Shown here piece by piece: positions 17,083 through 25,052 of a DNA stretch of 25,106 bases. The notes under the pieces were generated by a model. It was given only the letters and a program-made list of their open reading frames with translations, had not been told where the DNA came from and searched no databases. Both the position numbers and the translations under genes were made by a program. The stretch is from DATFLS01 sp964413425. Lineage in GTDB: Bacteria; Fidelibacterota; JAANXI01. Positions within the stretch are counted from its first letter, which is position 1, and the number at the start of each line of letters is the position of its first letter. The DNA lies in the NCBI GenBank assembly GCA_964413425.1, contig CAYPST010000058.1, forward strand, positions 1 to 25,106. The letters are read 5' to 3'.

Positions 17083-17590
17083 ACAGCAAAAGGAAGGGCA
17101 ATTCATTGTTCTCTCCCTGGGATCGAATATTGCGGATCGGCTCACCTACCTGGAAAATGCCCTCGATGCGCTGGACAAACAGCCGGAAATAACGGTCTTT
17201 GACAAATCATCGGTCTATGAAACACAGCCTGTAGACGATCCGGATCAAGATCTCTTCCTGAATATGGTGGTGGCCGCACGAACAAAATTATCTCCACGGA
17301 AATTATTACAGGCTGCGAAACGAATCGAGAAAGACCTGGGCAGGAAACAGCGGAGAAAAAAGGGCCCCCGGGAGATAGATATTGATATCATATTTTATGG
17401 TGATCGGGTGATTGATGAGCCGGATTTGAAGATCCCCCATGAGCGCTTCCATGAACGGAAATTTGTTCTGGTGCCGTTGAGTCACATGATCCCCGGATTT
17501 ATCAGCCCGATTCACGATGAAACCATTGCTGATCTTCTCAAGGTATGTCCTGATGGCAGTCTTATTCAATTATATGATCATATCATGTAA
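17045..17590 (+). CDS. folK: 6-hydroxymethyl-7,8-dihydropterin pyrophosphokinase
   Basis: Uses ATP to pyrophosphorylate the product of FolB. The 181-residue protein has the N-terminal SLGSNIADR, the YETQP loop, and GRKQRRKKGPREIDIDIIFY, which holds the two Mg-binding Asp residues of the HPPK signature. I chose the ATG at 17045 because AAAGGAG lies just upstream; the frame is open 42 bases further, inside folB. The protein has an N-terminal extension of about 18 polar residues before the fold begins. The stop codon is one base before the kinase gene that follows. Confidence 0.95.
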   Translation: MSKSRSHGNDTPEQQKEGQFIVLSLGSNIADRLTYLENALDALDKQPEITVFDKSSVYETQPVDDPDQDLFLNMVVAARTKLSPRKLLQAAKRIEKDLGRKQRRKKGPREIDIDIIFYGDRVIDEPDLKIPHERFHERKFVLVPLSHMIPGFISPIHDETIADLLKVCPDGSLIQLYDHIM

Positions 17591-17591
17591 G

Positions 17592-18230
17592 ATGCGAAAC
17601 CTCTACTACATTGCTATTGAGGGAGTGATCGGGGTAGGGAAGACCAGTCTGGCAACACTGTTAAGTGAACGGCTGAAGGCAAAACTGGTAATGGAAAACT
17701 TTGATGATAATCCCTTTTTAAAGGATTTTTATACCGACCGGGAACGGTTTGCATTTCAAACCCAACTCTGGTTTTTACTCAGTCGATATCGTCAGCAAAA
17801 GGAATTGCAACAAATCGAGTTATTTCACCGTTTACTGATTACAGATTATATGTTTGTGAAAGACCGGTTATTTGCATTTGTGAATCTGAGTGACAAAGAA
17901 TTGATACTCTATGAAAAAATCGCGGATTTATTGGAAAAGGATATTCCGGAACCCGATCTGGTAATTTACTTGCAGGCGGATACGGAACGGTTGGTAAAAA
18001 ATATCCGGCAGCGAGGACGATCCTTCGAGAATCGGATCACACCGGAATATATCGACCAGCTGAATCAGGTGTATAATCAGTATTTTCTCCAGTACAATCA
18101 TAGTCCTTTGTTGATAATTAATGCCACAGAAATCGATTTTGTTCATGATGTCGGGGATCTCGAAGAGCTTATTCAGACTATCCGCCAGCCGATCTCGGGG
18201 ACGAAATTCTATAATCCTTCATTAACTTAG
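17592..18230 (+). CDS. Deoxynucleoside kinase (dAK/dGK family)
   Basis: Phosphorylates deoxynucleosides for salvage of dNTP precursors. The 212-residue protein has the P-loop GVIGVGKTS at residues 11-19, ENFDDNPFL carrying the presumed catalytic Glu, FVKDRLFAF with the DR pair, and the lid-like RQRGRSFENRI. It lacks an obvious Shine-Dalgarno and starts one base after the folK stop, so it probably depends on translation of folK. Placement next to folK is, to my memory, common in Bacteroidota-like genomes. Which deoxynucleoside is preferred cannot be told here. Confidence 0.88.
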   Translation: MRNLYYIAIEGVIGVGKTSLATLLSERLKAKLVMENFDDNPFLKDFYTDRERFAFQTQLWFLLSRYRQQKELQQIELFHRLLITDYMFVKDRLFAFVNLSDKELILYEKIADLLEKDIPEPDLVIYLQADTERLVKNIRQRGRSFENRITPEYIDQLNQVYNQYFLQYNHSPLLIINATEIDFVHDVGDLEELIQTIRQPISGTKFYNPSLT

Positions 18231-18251
18231 AAGACCCTAAGAGGAACGAAC

Positions 18252-18431
18252 ATGATTCGAGTAGTGCTCTGGCTGATAATTATTTTCTTAGCCTGGCAGG
18301 CGTATAAGGTATTAAAGAATGGGGCCTATTTTGAACGAGACAATAAGGTTGAAGGCAGGCAGGAAAATCCACATAATGACATTGATGCAAACGACATCCA
18401 GGACGCTGATTTCAAGGATATCAAACAATAA
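18252..18431 (+). CDS. Small single-pass membrane protein, 59 residues
   Basis: A 59-residue frame with AGAGGAAC just upstream of its ATG. Residues 4-20 are hydrophobic (VVLWLIIIFLAWQAYKV), giving one membrane segment at the N-terminus. The rest is polar and acidic (DNKVEGRQENPHNDIDAND), a likely cytoplasmic or periplasmic tail. It lies 21 bases after the deoxynucleoside kinase and 12 bases before the truncated MscS gene, which suggests a shared operon. I do not recognise the family with certainty; small membrane proteins of this shape occur in Bacteroidota-type genomes. The evidence for coding is the binding site, tight spacing and coherent topology. Confidence 0.6.
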   Translation: MIRVVLWLIIIFLAWQAYKVLKNGAYFERDNKVEGRQENPHNDIDANDIQDADFKDIKQ

Positions 18432-18443
18432 AGGGCATCTCAG

Positions 18444-18833
18444 GTGCAATTAGTCTCAAAGTTGTGGGAAAGGCTGGTTACAATTATTGCTGACCCGGTG
18501 GTGATTCTGAGCTGGCTCGATTCGATTCTAATTATTTTCCTGATCTTCCTGGTGACACGAATTATCTATCGAATTATTCGCAGGATTTTACTGACCCGTA
18601 TCAAACCGTTGGAATCCTTGCCGGACACTGATCCAAAGAAACAGCGTGCTAAAACGATGGTACCGCTGATGGAGAATATCGTGAGTTACTCCCTGTATGG
18701 GCTGGCGGGAGTGATTGCGCTGCAGGAGATAGGAGTACAAATCAGTGCCATTCTTGCAGGGGCTGGGGTCGTCGGTCTGGCAATAGGATTTGGTGCACCA
18801 GGAGATTCGCCGGATTCAAGAGGCTGTAAATAG
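18444..18833 (+). pseudogene. MscS-type mechanosensitive channel, truncated in the pore helix
   Basis: A 129-residue frame starting at GTG. It has a first hydrophobic segment at about residues 25-45, a second near 75-95, and the MscS pore-helix motif AILAGAGVVGLAIGFGA at about 101-117. In MscS proteins this continues (Q-x-L-V-x-D-F-I-S-G) into the cytoplasmic beta-domain. Here the frame reads PGDSPDSRGCK and stops. A one-base shift gives GAQEIRR but then also diverges, so a single frameshift does not restore the family. The beta-domain (more than 100 residues) is missing before the next gene. A rearranged or decayed gene is most likely; a working pore-only protein cannot be excluded. Confidence 0.7.
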
Positions 18834-19033
18834 GGTGTCCCGAAGGATACGGCGAGAAAAACCTCGCGACGAGGATGCAAGTTGATGAACAGGGTATCTC
18901 CTCCTGTTCCTGGAAAAAATGGTTACCTCGTTGCATTCGATGTTATAGAAGCTTATCATAAAATGTCGTCGGGACGGGAAGGGTGACAAGCAAATCTCTA
19001 TTATAATTCAATGTAAAAAGACTGTCAGAGTAC
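18834..19033. other. Gap after the truncated channel, with palindromes
   Basis: The sequence has a CCTCG/CGAGG hairpin with a 3-base loop at 18862-18874. GGAGAT at 18801-18806 is complemented by ATCTCC at 18896-18901. A 33-codon frame at 18885-18986 contains NGYLVAFDVIEAYHKM but matches nothing I know. The missing MscS beta-domain is not here in any frame I read. Confidence 0.4.
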
Positions 19034-19411
19034 ATGAAAACAGAATCGAATCGTGAGGTCATTGTTGTCGGGGATAAGGTGCTTATCAGACCGGAGGAGG
19101 AAAGCAACAAGACGGAATCCGGGCTCTATCTTCCGGAAGGGGTGAAGCAAAAAGAGTCCGTGCAGGGTGGTTATATTGTAAATGTCGGACCAGGTTACCC
19201 CATTCCGGATATTGCTGATGAAGATGAACCATGGACAACCCACCATAAAGAAAGTGATATCCGTTACATTTCTCTCCAGGCCAGCGAGGGAGATTTTGCG
19301 GTTTTTTTACGGAAAAATGCGATTGAGGTCGAAATTGACCAGGAAAAATATGTTATTGTGAACCACGCAAGTATCCTTTTGTTATTACGAGATACCGAAA
19401 TTCTTCCCTGA
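19034..19411 (+). CDS. Long-form GroES-like co-chaperone family protein
   Basis: A 125-residue protein with the Cpn10 pattern: VVGDKVLIRPEEES, KTESGLYLPEGV, then GGYIVNVGPGYPIP, and near the end FAVFLRKNAIEVEIDQEKY and LLLLRD. Standard GroES is about 95 residues; here an insertion of about 25-30 residues (DEDEPWTTHHKESDIRYISL) separates the two halves. No groEL gene is near. I recall similar long forms in Bacteroidota-type genomes beside a normal groES-groEL operon. The role is unknown: it may modify chaperonin function or have left it. No good Shine-Dalgarno is visible. The preceding gene is the truncated channel. Confidence 0.8.
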   Translation: MKTESNREVIVVGDKVLIRPEEESNKTESGLYLPEGVKQKESVQGGYIVNVGPGYPIPDIADEDEPWTTHHKESDIRYISLQASEGDFAVFLRKNAIEVEIDQEKYVIVNHASILLLLRDTEILP

Positions 19412-19594
19412 AGTGTTTTTTCTTTTCTTCTCTGCCCTCTCTGATTGCTGAATTGTTGTATTTGACCATGGAAAATGTACAATCCGGCCTGTTATTTCTT
19501 GGGGAAAATTCATATAATTACAGGCTGGATGGATAATTGAGAAAACGGGCGAAAAATTGCACTGATAACTTCAAGTAATGGATTAGGAGGATGT

Positions 19595-20662
19595 ATGAAT
19601 GACAACATTGTAGAGTACCTGGGAGATGAAGCAGATTCGTTGCTGGACTATTCCTGCCGGGGTGTCTCCAAAGACCGGCTCCATCTGCCGGGTCCGGACT
19701 TTGTTGACCGGGTGGTGGCGGCTACGGACCGAAACGCCCGTACAATGCGTAATATGCAGGCTATTTTAGACCACGGACGACTCGGTGGTACGGGATATGT
19801 GTCCATCCTGCCGGTCGATCAGGGCATTGAACACTCTGCTGCGGCGTCGTTCGCGCCCAACCCGGACTATTTTGATCCCGAGAATATCGTGAAACTGGCT
19901 ATGGAAGGTGGATGCAACGCCGTTGCGTCAACGTTAGGGGTATTAGGAAGTGTCTCCAGGAAATATGCTCATAAGATCCCCTTCATTTTGAAATTCAATC
20001 ATAATGAATTGATCTCCCATCCCAATACCTACGACCAGATCCTGTTCGCCAGTATTGAACAGGCTTTCGATATGGGCGCGGTGGCCGTTGGTGCAACCGT
20101 CTACTATGGTTCTGAGGAGTCCGATCGGCAGATTCAGGAAATCAGTGAGGCCTTTCGCTATGCGCACGAGTTAGGTATGGTGACCGTACTCTGGGCTTAT
20201 CTACGCAACGCCGCATTCAAGATCGGTGGCACGGATTATCATACGTCCGCTGATCTCACCGGACAGGCAAATCATCTGGGCGTGACGATTGAAGCGGATA
20301 TTATCAAACAGAAACAGGCAACCAACAATGGCGGTTATCCTGCGATGGCCAAAGAATACGGGAGCTTTGGCAGAACTCATGACAAGGTTTATGACGAATT
20401 AGTGCCTGATCATCCGATCGAACGAGTCCGCTGGCAGGTCGCGAATTGTTATATGGGGCGTGCCGGCATGATTAATTCCGGCGGCGCGTCTGGTGATAAT
20501 GACTTCCAGCAGGCGGTTCGGACGGCAGTAATCAATAAGCGTGCTGGTGGCATGGGATTGATTACCGGCCGGAAAGCATTCCAGCGTCCCATGGAAGAAG
20601 GGGTGAAGATACTGAACTCAGTGCAGGATGTGTATCTGGATGATGATATCACCGTGGCCTGA
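19595..20662 (+). CDS. fbaB: Class I fructose-bisphosphate aldolase (DhnA/FbaB type)
   Basis: Cleaves fructose-1,6-bisphosphate in glycolysis and runs the reverse in gluconeogenesis, through a Schiff base and without metal. The 355-residue protein has the FbaB-type features SILPVDQGIEHS, KFNHNE, GATVYYGSEES and EADIIKQK, where Lys238 is at the position expected for the Schiff-base lysine. MINSGGASG and RKAFQRP at the C-terminal side fit phosphate binding. GGAGGATGT precedes the ATG. A strong terminator follows 26 bases after the stop, and the gene appears to be its own transcription unit. Confidence 0.94.
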   Translation: MNDNIVEYLGDEADSLLDYSCRGVSKDRLHLPGPDFVDRVVAATDRNARTMRNMQAILDHGRLGGTGYVSILPVDQGIEHSAAASFAPNPDYFDPENIVKLAMEGGCNAVASTLGVLGSVSRKYAHKIPFILKFNHNELISHPNTYDQILFASIEQAFDMGAVAVGATVYYGSEESDRQIQEISEAFRYAHELGMVTVLWAYLRNAAFKIGGTDYHTSADLTGQANHLGVTIEADIIKQKQATNNGGYPAMAKEYGSFGRTHDKVYDELVPDHPIERVRWQVANCYMGRAGMINSGGASGDNDFQQAVRTAVINKRAGGMGLITGRKAFQRPMEEGVKILNSVQDVYLDDDITVA

Positions 20663-20686
20663 CTTCTGAAGAAAGCAGCAAACTTG

Positions 20687-20718
20687 AAAGCCCTCCGGAA
20701 GGCCGGAGGGCTTTTTTT
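20687..20718 (+). terminator. Rho-independent terminator after the aldolase gene
   Basis: AGCCCTCCGG at 20689-20698 pairs with CCGGAGGGCT at 20703-20712 around a 4-base loop, followed by a run of seven T. It ends at the stop codon of the convergent membrane-protein gene. The A-run on the other side is short, so it may also work weakly on the minus strand. Confidence 0.92.
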
Positions 20719-21908
20719 CAATGAATGATATAAAACACCTGTTCAAGCAAAAAGGCACAGACAAGTCCGGCATACGTACCTACGACGTATCCCCCAACCC
20801 CCAGAAGCACGCCGACCGGCGCCAGTGCCGGATGAAACGCACTGGCAACGATCGGGGCCGATGCCGCCCCACCGACATTCGCCTGGGAACCGACTGCTGC
20901 AAAAAAGATAGGCGCACGCAGCTTCCATCTGGTGAGGAGCATTACGGTTGCGTGAAAGCTGAGCCAGACAGCACCGATCACCACCATGCCCGGTACTTCC
21001 ACCACCCGGGCAAATTCGGCTTTTGCCCCGATGGTCGCCACCAACAGATAGAGGAACACCGAACCGACACTGCTGGCGCCGGATCCTTCCAGATTGCGCA
21101 ACGGGGTAAATGAAATAAGTAATCCCACAGTGGTGACAAAAATCACCACCCAGGTAAAGCTGCTGATAATATTACCGATCTCCGGCAGAAGCTGAGAAAG
21201 TGCGTGAGCAACCGCTGTGCCTCCCAGGGCGAGGGTTGCAATCAGAAGGAGATCCGGGAGATTCGTCGGCTGCCCAACCTCTTCATGGAATTGTTCCACC
21301 TTTTCCCGAACAGCATCGATAGCGGTTCGATCCGCTCCGATCTTCTGGTCCATGGAGTTGTTCCGCCCCGCAAAAAAGAGTAAAGCAGCCATCCAGACAT
21401 TCGCGACTGCCACATCCACGACCACCATCATTCCCAGTGTGGATTCCTGCACCCCGACACTCTTTCCGATGGCAATAAAATTGGCCCCTCCGCCAATCCA
21501 GGAGCCGCTGAGGGCCGCCAAACCTCTCCACACTTCCGCACCGAGCTCTACCGGAGCCAGCCAGCCAAAGAGTAAATAGGCCAGTGGGCCTCCGATGACA
21601 ATAGTTGCGGTGCCCACCAGAAACAAAATAATAGTATTGCGTCCCAAACGGAGAATGGCCTTTACATCCACAGACAGGGTCAGGAGTACAAGACTGGCAG
21701 GAAGCAGCCAGTCCATAATGAACTGATACAGCGGCGATTGCAGAGGAATAATACCCGCATTCGACAGTATGGTAGGTAGGAAATATGCAAAAACTAACAA
21801 TGGAATCACTTTGAAAATCTTTCCGAATACCGGATGTTTGTCGAGGGTGAACAATAAAGCCAGCACTCCTAACAAAACCGCCAGAACTCCCATGGGATGT
21901 TGAATCAT
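20718..21908 (-). CDS. DUF819 family integral membrane protein
   Basis: A 396-residue protein with about ten hydrophobic segments, matching the DUF819 (YjcL-like) family. Family features are VDVKAILRLGRN, the glycine-rich SGSWIGGGANFIAIGKSVGV, and near the C-terminus GSQANVGGAASAPIVASAF followed by GVLLGVGGYVVGTYAG. The glycine-rich helix breaks suggest a secondary transporter fold, and function is not established for the family. A soluble loop of about 45 residues (about 195-240) is charged. I chose the ATG at 21908 with AAGGAG and GAAAGGG upstream; the frame is open 132 bases further but reads as non-coding. It is convergent with the aldolase and divergent from lgt. Confidence 0.85.
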   Translation of the reverse strand: MIQHPMGVLAVLLGVLALLFTLDKHPVFGKIFKVIPLLVFAYFLPTILSNAGIIPLQSPLYQFIMDWLLPASLVLLTLSVDVKAILRLGRNTIILFLVGTATIVIGGPLAYLLFGWLAPVELGAEVWRGLAALSGSWIGGGANFIAIGKSVGVQESTLGMMVVVDVAVANVWMAALLFFAGRNNSMDQKIGADRTAIDAVREKVEQFHEEVGQPTNLPDLLLIATLALGGTAVAHALSQLLPEIGNIISSFTWVVIFVTTVGLLISFTPLRNLEGSGASSVGSVFLYLLVATIGAKAEFARVVEVPGMVVIGAVWLSFHATVMLLTRWKLRAPIFFAAVGSQANVGGAASAPIVASAFHPALAPVGVLLGVGGYVVGTYAGLVCAFLLEQVFYIIH

Positions 21909-22151
21909 AGCACTGTTTCCCTTTCTCCTTCCACTATAACCTGGATTCCATACGTATGATAACCCAAAGGATAATGATATTATGGAAATTTTGAAATGAA
22001 AACCTGGTTGCTGTCGGACACCACACCGAAAAACTGCCATACGTGAAAGTTTTGCCTCTGGGATAATAATATTATATCTTTGTCTATCGAAATATCCGAT
22101 GGACAGAACCGCGATCCGGCAAGAGAGAATGGCAGGCCTGAAGGAGAAACT

Positions 22152-23000
22152 ATGAATGGATTCTGGGAATGGTGGCAGCGGATCCCGTATAACCTGGATC
22201 CGGTTATTGTATCAATCGGTGGGTTTGAACTCCGCTGGTATGGTATGATGTATGTCATTGCCTTTGTTCTTACCTATGTGCTGGTCCAGTACCGGGTGAA
22301 ACAAGATGAAACTGAGTACTCACAGGAAGTCATAGAACATTTTTTTGTGCTGGCGATTCTGGGTGTGCTCCTGGGTGGCAGATTAGGATACGTACTTTTC
22401 TATAATTTCGGCTATTATCTCCGGCATCCGCTGGAAGCCATACTTCCCCTCTCCTTCACAAATGGAGTCGAGTTCACCGGTATCAGTGGTATGTCTTATC
22501 ATGGAGGTGTGATCGGTGTTGTGCTGGCGTTTATTTATGTCAGTCGAAAACATCACGTGAATTTTTTCAGGTTTGTGGATGTTATCATTCCAGCCATTCC
22601 TCTGGGATATACATTCGGTCGTTTGGGGAATTTTATTAACGGAGAACTTTACGGCAGGATAACCACGGTGCCCTGGGGCATGTACTTCCCCGCCGATCCC
22701 ACCGGCCAACTCCGGCACCCCTCTCAGCTGTATGAGGGGTTTTTTGAAGGGATTTTTCTGTTCATCATCCTCTGGACTATACGAAACCGTTCTCCCTATC
22801 CCGGATTTCTGGCGGGGCTCTATCTTATCGGGTATGGGGTGGTACGCTTCTTCATCGAGTTCTGCCGGCAGCCGGATCCCCATCTGGGTAAAGTGCTCTG
22901 GTTCTTTACAACCGGGCAAATCCTCTGTGCCGCTATGATTGCCGGCGGTCTGCTTCTCTGGTATCTTGCCACTCGCTATGGTCCTGGCCGGTCAACCTGA
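22152..23000 (+). CDS. lgt: Prolipoprotein diacylglyceryl transferase
   Basis: Transfers diacylglycerol from phosphatidylglycerol to the lipobox Cys of prolipoproteins in the inner membrane, the first step of lipoprotein maturation. The 282-residue protein has about seven membrane segments. It has LGGRLGYVLFY (74-84), SYHGGVIG with His117, the Lgt signature FGRLGNFINGELYGR at 155-169, and HPSQLYE. The ATG at 22152 follows GAAGGAGAAACT. Upstream is a 243-base divergent spacer shared with the DUF819 gene; no terminator is evident after it. Confidence 0.96.
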   Translation: MNGFWEWWQRIPYNLDPVIVSIGGFELRWYGMMYVIAFVLTYVLVQYRVKQDETEYSQEVIEHFFVLAILGVLLGGRLGYVLFYNFGYYLRHPLEAILPLSFTNGVEFTGISGMSYHGGVIGVVLAFIYVSRKHHVNFFRFVDVIIPAIPLGYTFGRLGNFINGELYGRITTVPWGMYFPADPTGQLRHPSQLYEGFFEGIFLFIILWTIRNRSPYPGFLAGLYLIGYGVVRFFIEFCRQPDPHLGKVLWFFTTGQILCAAMIAGGLLLWYLATRYGPGRST

Positions 23001-23204
23001 ACACCAGCATAGTAATTAAGAATTCCGGGTGATCTCCTGGCGTCGTATGATGTAATAATCATATAATAGAAATAAGTGCTTAATGATATTAAATTAAAAT
23101 TCTCTCCGGGTACTTTTTAGAATGGACTCATACTTTTATATTGTCAAATTAGCTGGCGAGCAATTAAACTACAGTGAAAACGCTTAACGAGAGGAGATAT
23201 AACT

Positions 23205-23633
23205 ATGACAGACAGATTAAATGATAGGTTAAGTACTTACGCGCCGCTTTTGTTACGAATCGCGTTGGGGGTCGTATTTATTGTACATGGATTCGGTAAA
23301 CTAACAGATATCCAATCTACTATCGGATTCTTCGGTAAGATTGGCATCCCGCTCTCAGGATTCTTCGCCTGGGTAGTGGCACTGGTTGAATTCCTGGGAG
23401 GTTTATTGGTGCTCACGGGTCTGTATACCCGGATCGCTGCCGGTTTGATTGCTGTTGTGATGGTTGTGGCTATGATTACGGTGAAATTCGCCCAGGGATT
23501 TGCCGGGGGCTGGGAATTTGATTTCACCCTCTTCATGGTTGCCGTCTCACTGGTATTGATCGGTGACGGCACGCCGGCATTAGGTCAGGTGATCAGCGGA
23601 CGAAAAGGTGATCTCCAAGGTTTTGAAGAGTAA
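23205..23633 (+). CDS. DoxX family membrane protein
   Basis: A 142-residue protein with four hydrophobic segments (about 15-30, 52-72, 76-98, 108-125). It has the DoxX-family start LLRIALGVVFIVHGFGKL, then GFFGKIGIPLSGFFAWVVAL and EFLGGLLVLTGLYTRIAAG. GAGAGGAGATATAACT precedes the ATG. The upstream 204-base spacer is A+T-rich and probably carries a promoter; I cannot fix its boxes. DoxX proteins have been linked to redox and thiol stress in other bacteria, but no specific role can be read here. Confidence 0.88.
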   Translation: MTDRLNDRLSTYAPLLLRIALGVVFIVHGFGKLTDIQSTIGFFGKIGIPLSGFFAWVVALVEFLGGLLVLTGLYTRIAAGLIAVVMVVAMITVKFAQGFAGGWEFDFTLFMVAVSLVLIGDGTPALGQVISGRKGDLQGFEE

Positions 23634-23697
23634 GCGATAATCCGGCTATCTGTTTTCCTGTCATGTAACCAATCGGGATAACCATCATTTCGGAACT

Positions 23698-24546
23698 ATG
23701 ATCATTGTGCGTCCGCGATTCATTTCCGCGGTACTCCTCGCAAATTTCTGGTTCATTTTCATCTGCTCTCCCGCCGGTGCGCAACAAACCCCCACAGAAG
23801 AGGACAATTCTTGGGTGTCCCGGTTCCCCGGGATTAACCATATTCAGGAAACGGTGACCGATTATTATGCACAGCCTCTCCGTTGGAACCGGGAACAATG
23901 GTTCCGGACTGGGGTGATTTCAACATTAACACTGGCGTCCATGTCGTTGGATTCAGACGTGCGTATGGAGGTGCAGGAATGGCGCGATGACAGGAACAAT
24001 GTCATCATGCAATTCGGAAGGTGGGCCGGGCTTGGAGTGCCGACGGTCGGTTTAGCCGCTGTGTTGTACACAACGGGCGATATATGGGAAAACGCAGAAA
24101 TGCAGGTGACTGGGCGATTGCTGTGGGAAGCGTTCATCACCGGCGGGCTGACCACTACGATTGTTAAAACCCTTACCGGCAGGCATCGCCCGTATCTGGA
24201 AGATGGCGCCCAGGTATACAGTCCCCCGGGATTGCGGTTGCCCTATCGGGCATTTCCTTCAGGACACAGTACCATCGGCTGGTTAACTGCCGGCGTGCTG
24301 GCAAACCGTACCGAAAAGGTGCTACTCAAAAGTGTGTATTACTCTGCTGCCGGTATTATCTCTGTCTCGAGAATCTACCATGATAAGCACTGGCTCTCAG
24401 ATACTCTGTTAGGCGGTTTTATCGGATATGGTGCGGCACGGTTTGCGGTGAATCGGGAGGAGCGAAGGAAGACCCCGGTACGGCAGAGCATCTCCCTCAT
24501 TCCAACCATTGGATGGCATCGGGTTGCCATTTCTGTTTGTTTTTGA
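23698..24546 (+). CDS. Secreted PAP2-type acid phosphatase / lipid phosphatase
   Basis: A 282-residue protein with a signal peptide ending AGA at about residue 28. It has the full PAP2 catalytic signature: KTLTGRHRP at 157-165 (KX6RP), PSGH at 187-190, and Ser224-Arg225...His231...Asp235 (SRX5HX3D). Several hydrophobic stretches (about 70-85, 110-125, 143-155, 192-203, 215-224) suggest a membrane-embedded enzyme that dephosphorylates a lipid phosphate such as undecaprenyl pyrophosphate, phosphatidic acid or lipid A on the periplasmic side. The ribosome binding site is weak. The gene is 64 bases after the DoxX gene in the same orientation. Confidence 0.88.
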   Translation: MIIVRPRFISAVLLANFWFIFICSPAGAQQTPTEEDNSWVSRFPGINHIQETVTDYYAQPLRWNREQWFRTGVISTLTLASMSLDSDVRMEVQEWRDDRNNVIMQFGRWAGLGVPTVGLAAVLYTTGDIWENAEMQVTGRLLWEAFITGGLTTTIVKTLTGRHRPYLEDGAQVYSPPGLRLPYRAFPSGHSTIGWLTAGVLANRTEKVLLKSVYYSAAGIISVSRIYHDKHWLSDTLLGGFIGYGAARFAVNREERRKTPVRQSISLIPTIGWHRVAISVCF

Positions 24547-24570
24547 ACGTTCCTTACCAACTTTTCCATG

Positions 24571-24661
24571 CCTATTCGCATTGCCAGGAAAGAATAGGAT
24601 ATGAGCGTTCTGGCCTCGACCGGAATTCTCAAGCAATCGCAGGAGAGAGGCTTCTCTCCTG
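24571..24661. repeat. Two hairpins downstream of the PAP2 gene
   Basis: CCTATTC at 24571-24577 pairs with GAATAGG at 24592-24598. CAGGAGAG at 24640-24647 pairs with CTCTCCTG at 24654-24661 around a 6-base loop. Neither has a T-run on the plus strand, so they are not classical terminators. They may protect the 3' end of the PAP2 mRNA. I see no gene in the remaining sequence before the tRNA terminator. Confidence 0.4.
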
Positions 24662-24798
24662 AATGGTAATCTATCACAACCTCTTCGTTAGGATAGAACA
24701 TCACATTGCTACACTATCCGGCGTCAGTCAACCATTTGATGCAAGACATTAACACAGTGGTATGGTCATACGAATAATATCCAGAGCGGATAATAGAC

Positions 24799-24826
24799 AA
24801 AAAGAGGCGTGATTTGGTCACGCCTC
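24799..24826 (-). terminator. Rho-independent terminator of the tRNA operon
   Basis: On the minus strand GAGGCGTG pairs with CACGCCTC (24804-24811 with 24819-24826) around a 7-base loop and is followed by five T (24803-24799). It lies 14 bases past the 3' end of tRNA-Glu. Confidence 0.88.
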
Positions 24827-24840
24827 TCTCTTTATCAGTG

Positions 24841-24913
24841 TAGCGCATAGGGGATTCGAACCCCTGCTACCGGCGTGAGAGGCCGGCGTCCTAGACCCCT
24901 AGACGAATGCGCC
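24841..24913 (-). tRNA. tRNA-Glu, anticodon CTC
   Basis: Seven-base acceptor stem GGCGCAT with ATGCGCT (one G-T pair), anticodon stem CCGGC/GCCGG, loop CTCTCAC giving anticodon CTC, and T-loop GTTCGAAT. The discriminator is A, and CCA is not encoded. Length 73. It reads GAG codons only and so presumably adds to a separate tRNA-Glu with anticodon TTC elsewhere. Confidence 0.95.
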
Positions 24914-24942
24914 ATTTCTGTGAAATTCCTGGCTCACGATAG

Positions 24943-25016
24943 TACGCCCGGAAGGATTCGAACCCTCAGCCTTCTGGTCCGTAGCCAGACGCTCTATCCA
25001 GTTGAGCTACGGGCGC
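24943..25016 (-). tRNA. tRNA-Arg, anticodon ACG
   Basis: Acceptor stem GCGCCCG with CGGGCGT, D-arm AGCTCAACTGGATAGAGC, anticodon loop CTACGGA giving ACG, T-loop GTTCGAAT, discriminator A, no encoded CCA. Length 74. The A34 would be deaminated to inosine by TadA to read CGU, CGC and CGA, as in most bacteria. It is the middle gene of the minus-strand tRNA operon. Confidence 0.95.
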
Positions 25017-25052
25017 CTAGAGTGTATGTCTTGCGCAGGCCCAGCGTGGTTG

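Noticed and set aside
18885..18986. 33-codon frame after the truncated channel
   Set aside because: A weak AGG lies upstream, but the peptide is unrecognised and very short, and it sits in a region of palindromes.
20721..21579. Plus-strand open frames of 130 and 120 codons opposite the DUF819 gene
   Set aside because: Both are antisense shadows with unnatural composition (Arg/His/Cys-rich). The DUF819 protein reads through cleanly on the minus strand.
23141..23175. Possible promoter (TTGTCA, 17-base spacer) upstream of the DoxX gene
   Set aside because: The -10 candidate TTAAAC matches the consensus poorly, and promoter motifs in this lineage may differ, so the call is not supportable.
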